A DNA stretch of 5,670 nt from Burkholderiales bacterium (GTDB taxonomy: Bacteria > Pseudomonadota > Gammaproteobacteria > Burkholderiales > UBA11063). Shown one piece after another: positions 5,310 through 5,670 of the stretch (its first letter is position 1; each line of letters begins with the position of its first letter). The stretch covers positions 1 to 5,670 of the forward strand of contig JAJFBO010000082.1 of assembly GCA_020697025.1 (NCBI GenBank). The letters are read 5' to 3'. The position numbers and the translations under genes were made by a program. Under the pieces are notes generated by a model. It did not search any database. It was not told the DNA's origin and worked only from the letters and a program-made list of their open reading frames with translations.

Positions 5310-5670
5310 ATGCAAAACACAAACTTTAAACAAAAAGGTTTTACGTTAATTGAAATTATGGTTGTCCTGGTAATATTGGGCGTTATGGCCGCTTTGGTTG
5401 TACCCCGGGTGCTTGGCCGGGCTGATGATGCCCGGAAGGTAGCAGCAAAAAGTGATATAGCTTCCCTTATGAATGCATTAAAATTGTACAATCTGGATAA
5501 CGTACGTTATCCTACAAATGCACAAGGCTTAGAAGCTCTTAGTCAAAAGCCCAGTGTAGCGCCAATTCCCAATAACTATAAAGATGGCGGCTATCTTGAT
5601 AAACTGCCTATTGATCCATGGGGTTCTCCATATCAATACCAAAACCCTGGTAAACATGGTGAAGTAGATG
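5310..5670 (+). CDS. gspG: Type II secretion major pseudopilin GspG (3' end outside the window)
   Basis: The 120 codons present encode the major pseudopilin of the type II secretion system, which polymerises in the inner membrane and periplasm into the pseudopilus. A 10-residue leader ending K9-G10 is followed by F11 and the type IV prepilin signature GFTLIEIMVVLVILG. GspO would cut after G10 and methylate F11; E15 is the conserved Glu at mature +5. The hydrophobic helix runs to about residue 31, followed by the GspG-typical PRVLGRADDA, the helical SDIASLMNALKLYNLDN, RYPTNAQGLEAL and GYLDKLPIDPWGSPYQY segments. GspG is usually about 140-150 residues, so only the last part, with the calcium-site region, is missing. 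Ribosome binding site AAAGGAGT (5293-5300) lies 9 bases before the ATG. The gene diverges from the fusion operon; other gsp genes may follow beyond the edge. Confidence 0.95.
   Translation, partial: MQNTNFKQKGFTLIEIMVVLVILGVMAALVVPRVLGRADDARKVAAKSDIASLMNALKLYNLDNVRYPTNAQGLEALSQKPSVAPIPNNYKDGGYLDKLPIDPWGSPYQYQNPGKHGEVD

Noticed and set aside
5291..5491. 66-codon minus-strand frame over the gspG start
   Set aside because: Antisense shadow of gspG, which has a full prepilin signature and a strong ribosome binding site.
1..5670. tRNA or rRNA genes, CRISPR arrays, transposase genes, origins, riboswitches
   Set aside because: No cloverleaf, evenly spaced repeats, transposase motif or conserved leader fold could be recognised on either strand.

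Overview
The window is AT-rich DNA from a Gram-negative bacterium. It carries the start of a type II secretion major pseudopilin gene (gspG), the start of a probable lipoprotein gene, and a three-gene operon. A TfoX C-terminal-like domain fused to the front of the tRNA adenosine deaminase TadA is an architecture I associate, from memory, with Neisseria and its relatives. I therefore lean towards a low-GC betaproteobacterium near Neisseriales. This is an inference and is not proven by the window.

Layout, left to right. Positions 1-76 (minus) hold the first 25 codons of a probable lipoprotein that runs off the left edge. Positions 77-470 have no convincing gene; they are very AT-rich and hold two palindromes, a set of short duplicated motifs and a possible promoter. 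Positions 471-5072 hold a tight minus-strand operon, transcribed in the order giant fusion enzyme, gamma-carbonic anhydrase-like protein (YrdA type), TadA. The spacings are only 5 and 7 bases. Positions 5073-5309 are a divergent promoter region with an extended -10 element facing each way. Positions 5310-5670 (plus) hold gspG, cut by the right edge.

The main item is the 1111-residue fusion protein. One chain carries an E1-alpha-like thiamine-diphosphate half, an E1-beta half, a lipoyl carrier domain and a complete beta-ketoacyl-ACP synthase III (FabH-like) domain with an intact Cys-His-Asn triad. There is no E2 acyltransferase domain. The FabH positions that clamp the adenine of CoA (E. coli Trp32 and Arg151) are Asp and Phe here. 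The simplest reading is a self-contained starter module: E1 decarboxylates a 2-oxoacid, loads the acyl group on the lipoyl arm, and the arm hands it to the ketosynthase Cys for condensation with malonyl-ACP, without free acyl-CoA. Both steps would release CO2, which makes the adjacent carbonic-anhydrase-like gene suggestive. The 2-oxoacid, the direct acyl transfer and the link to carbonic anhydrase are inferences.

All reading frames in the operon are intact. CGG is used often for Arg, commonly after a C-ending codon, giving six CCCGGG sites despite the AT-rich composition.
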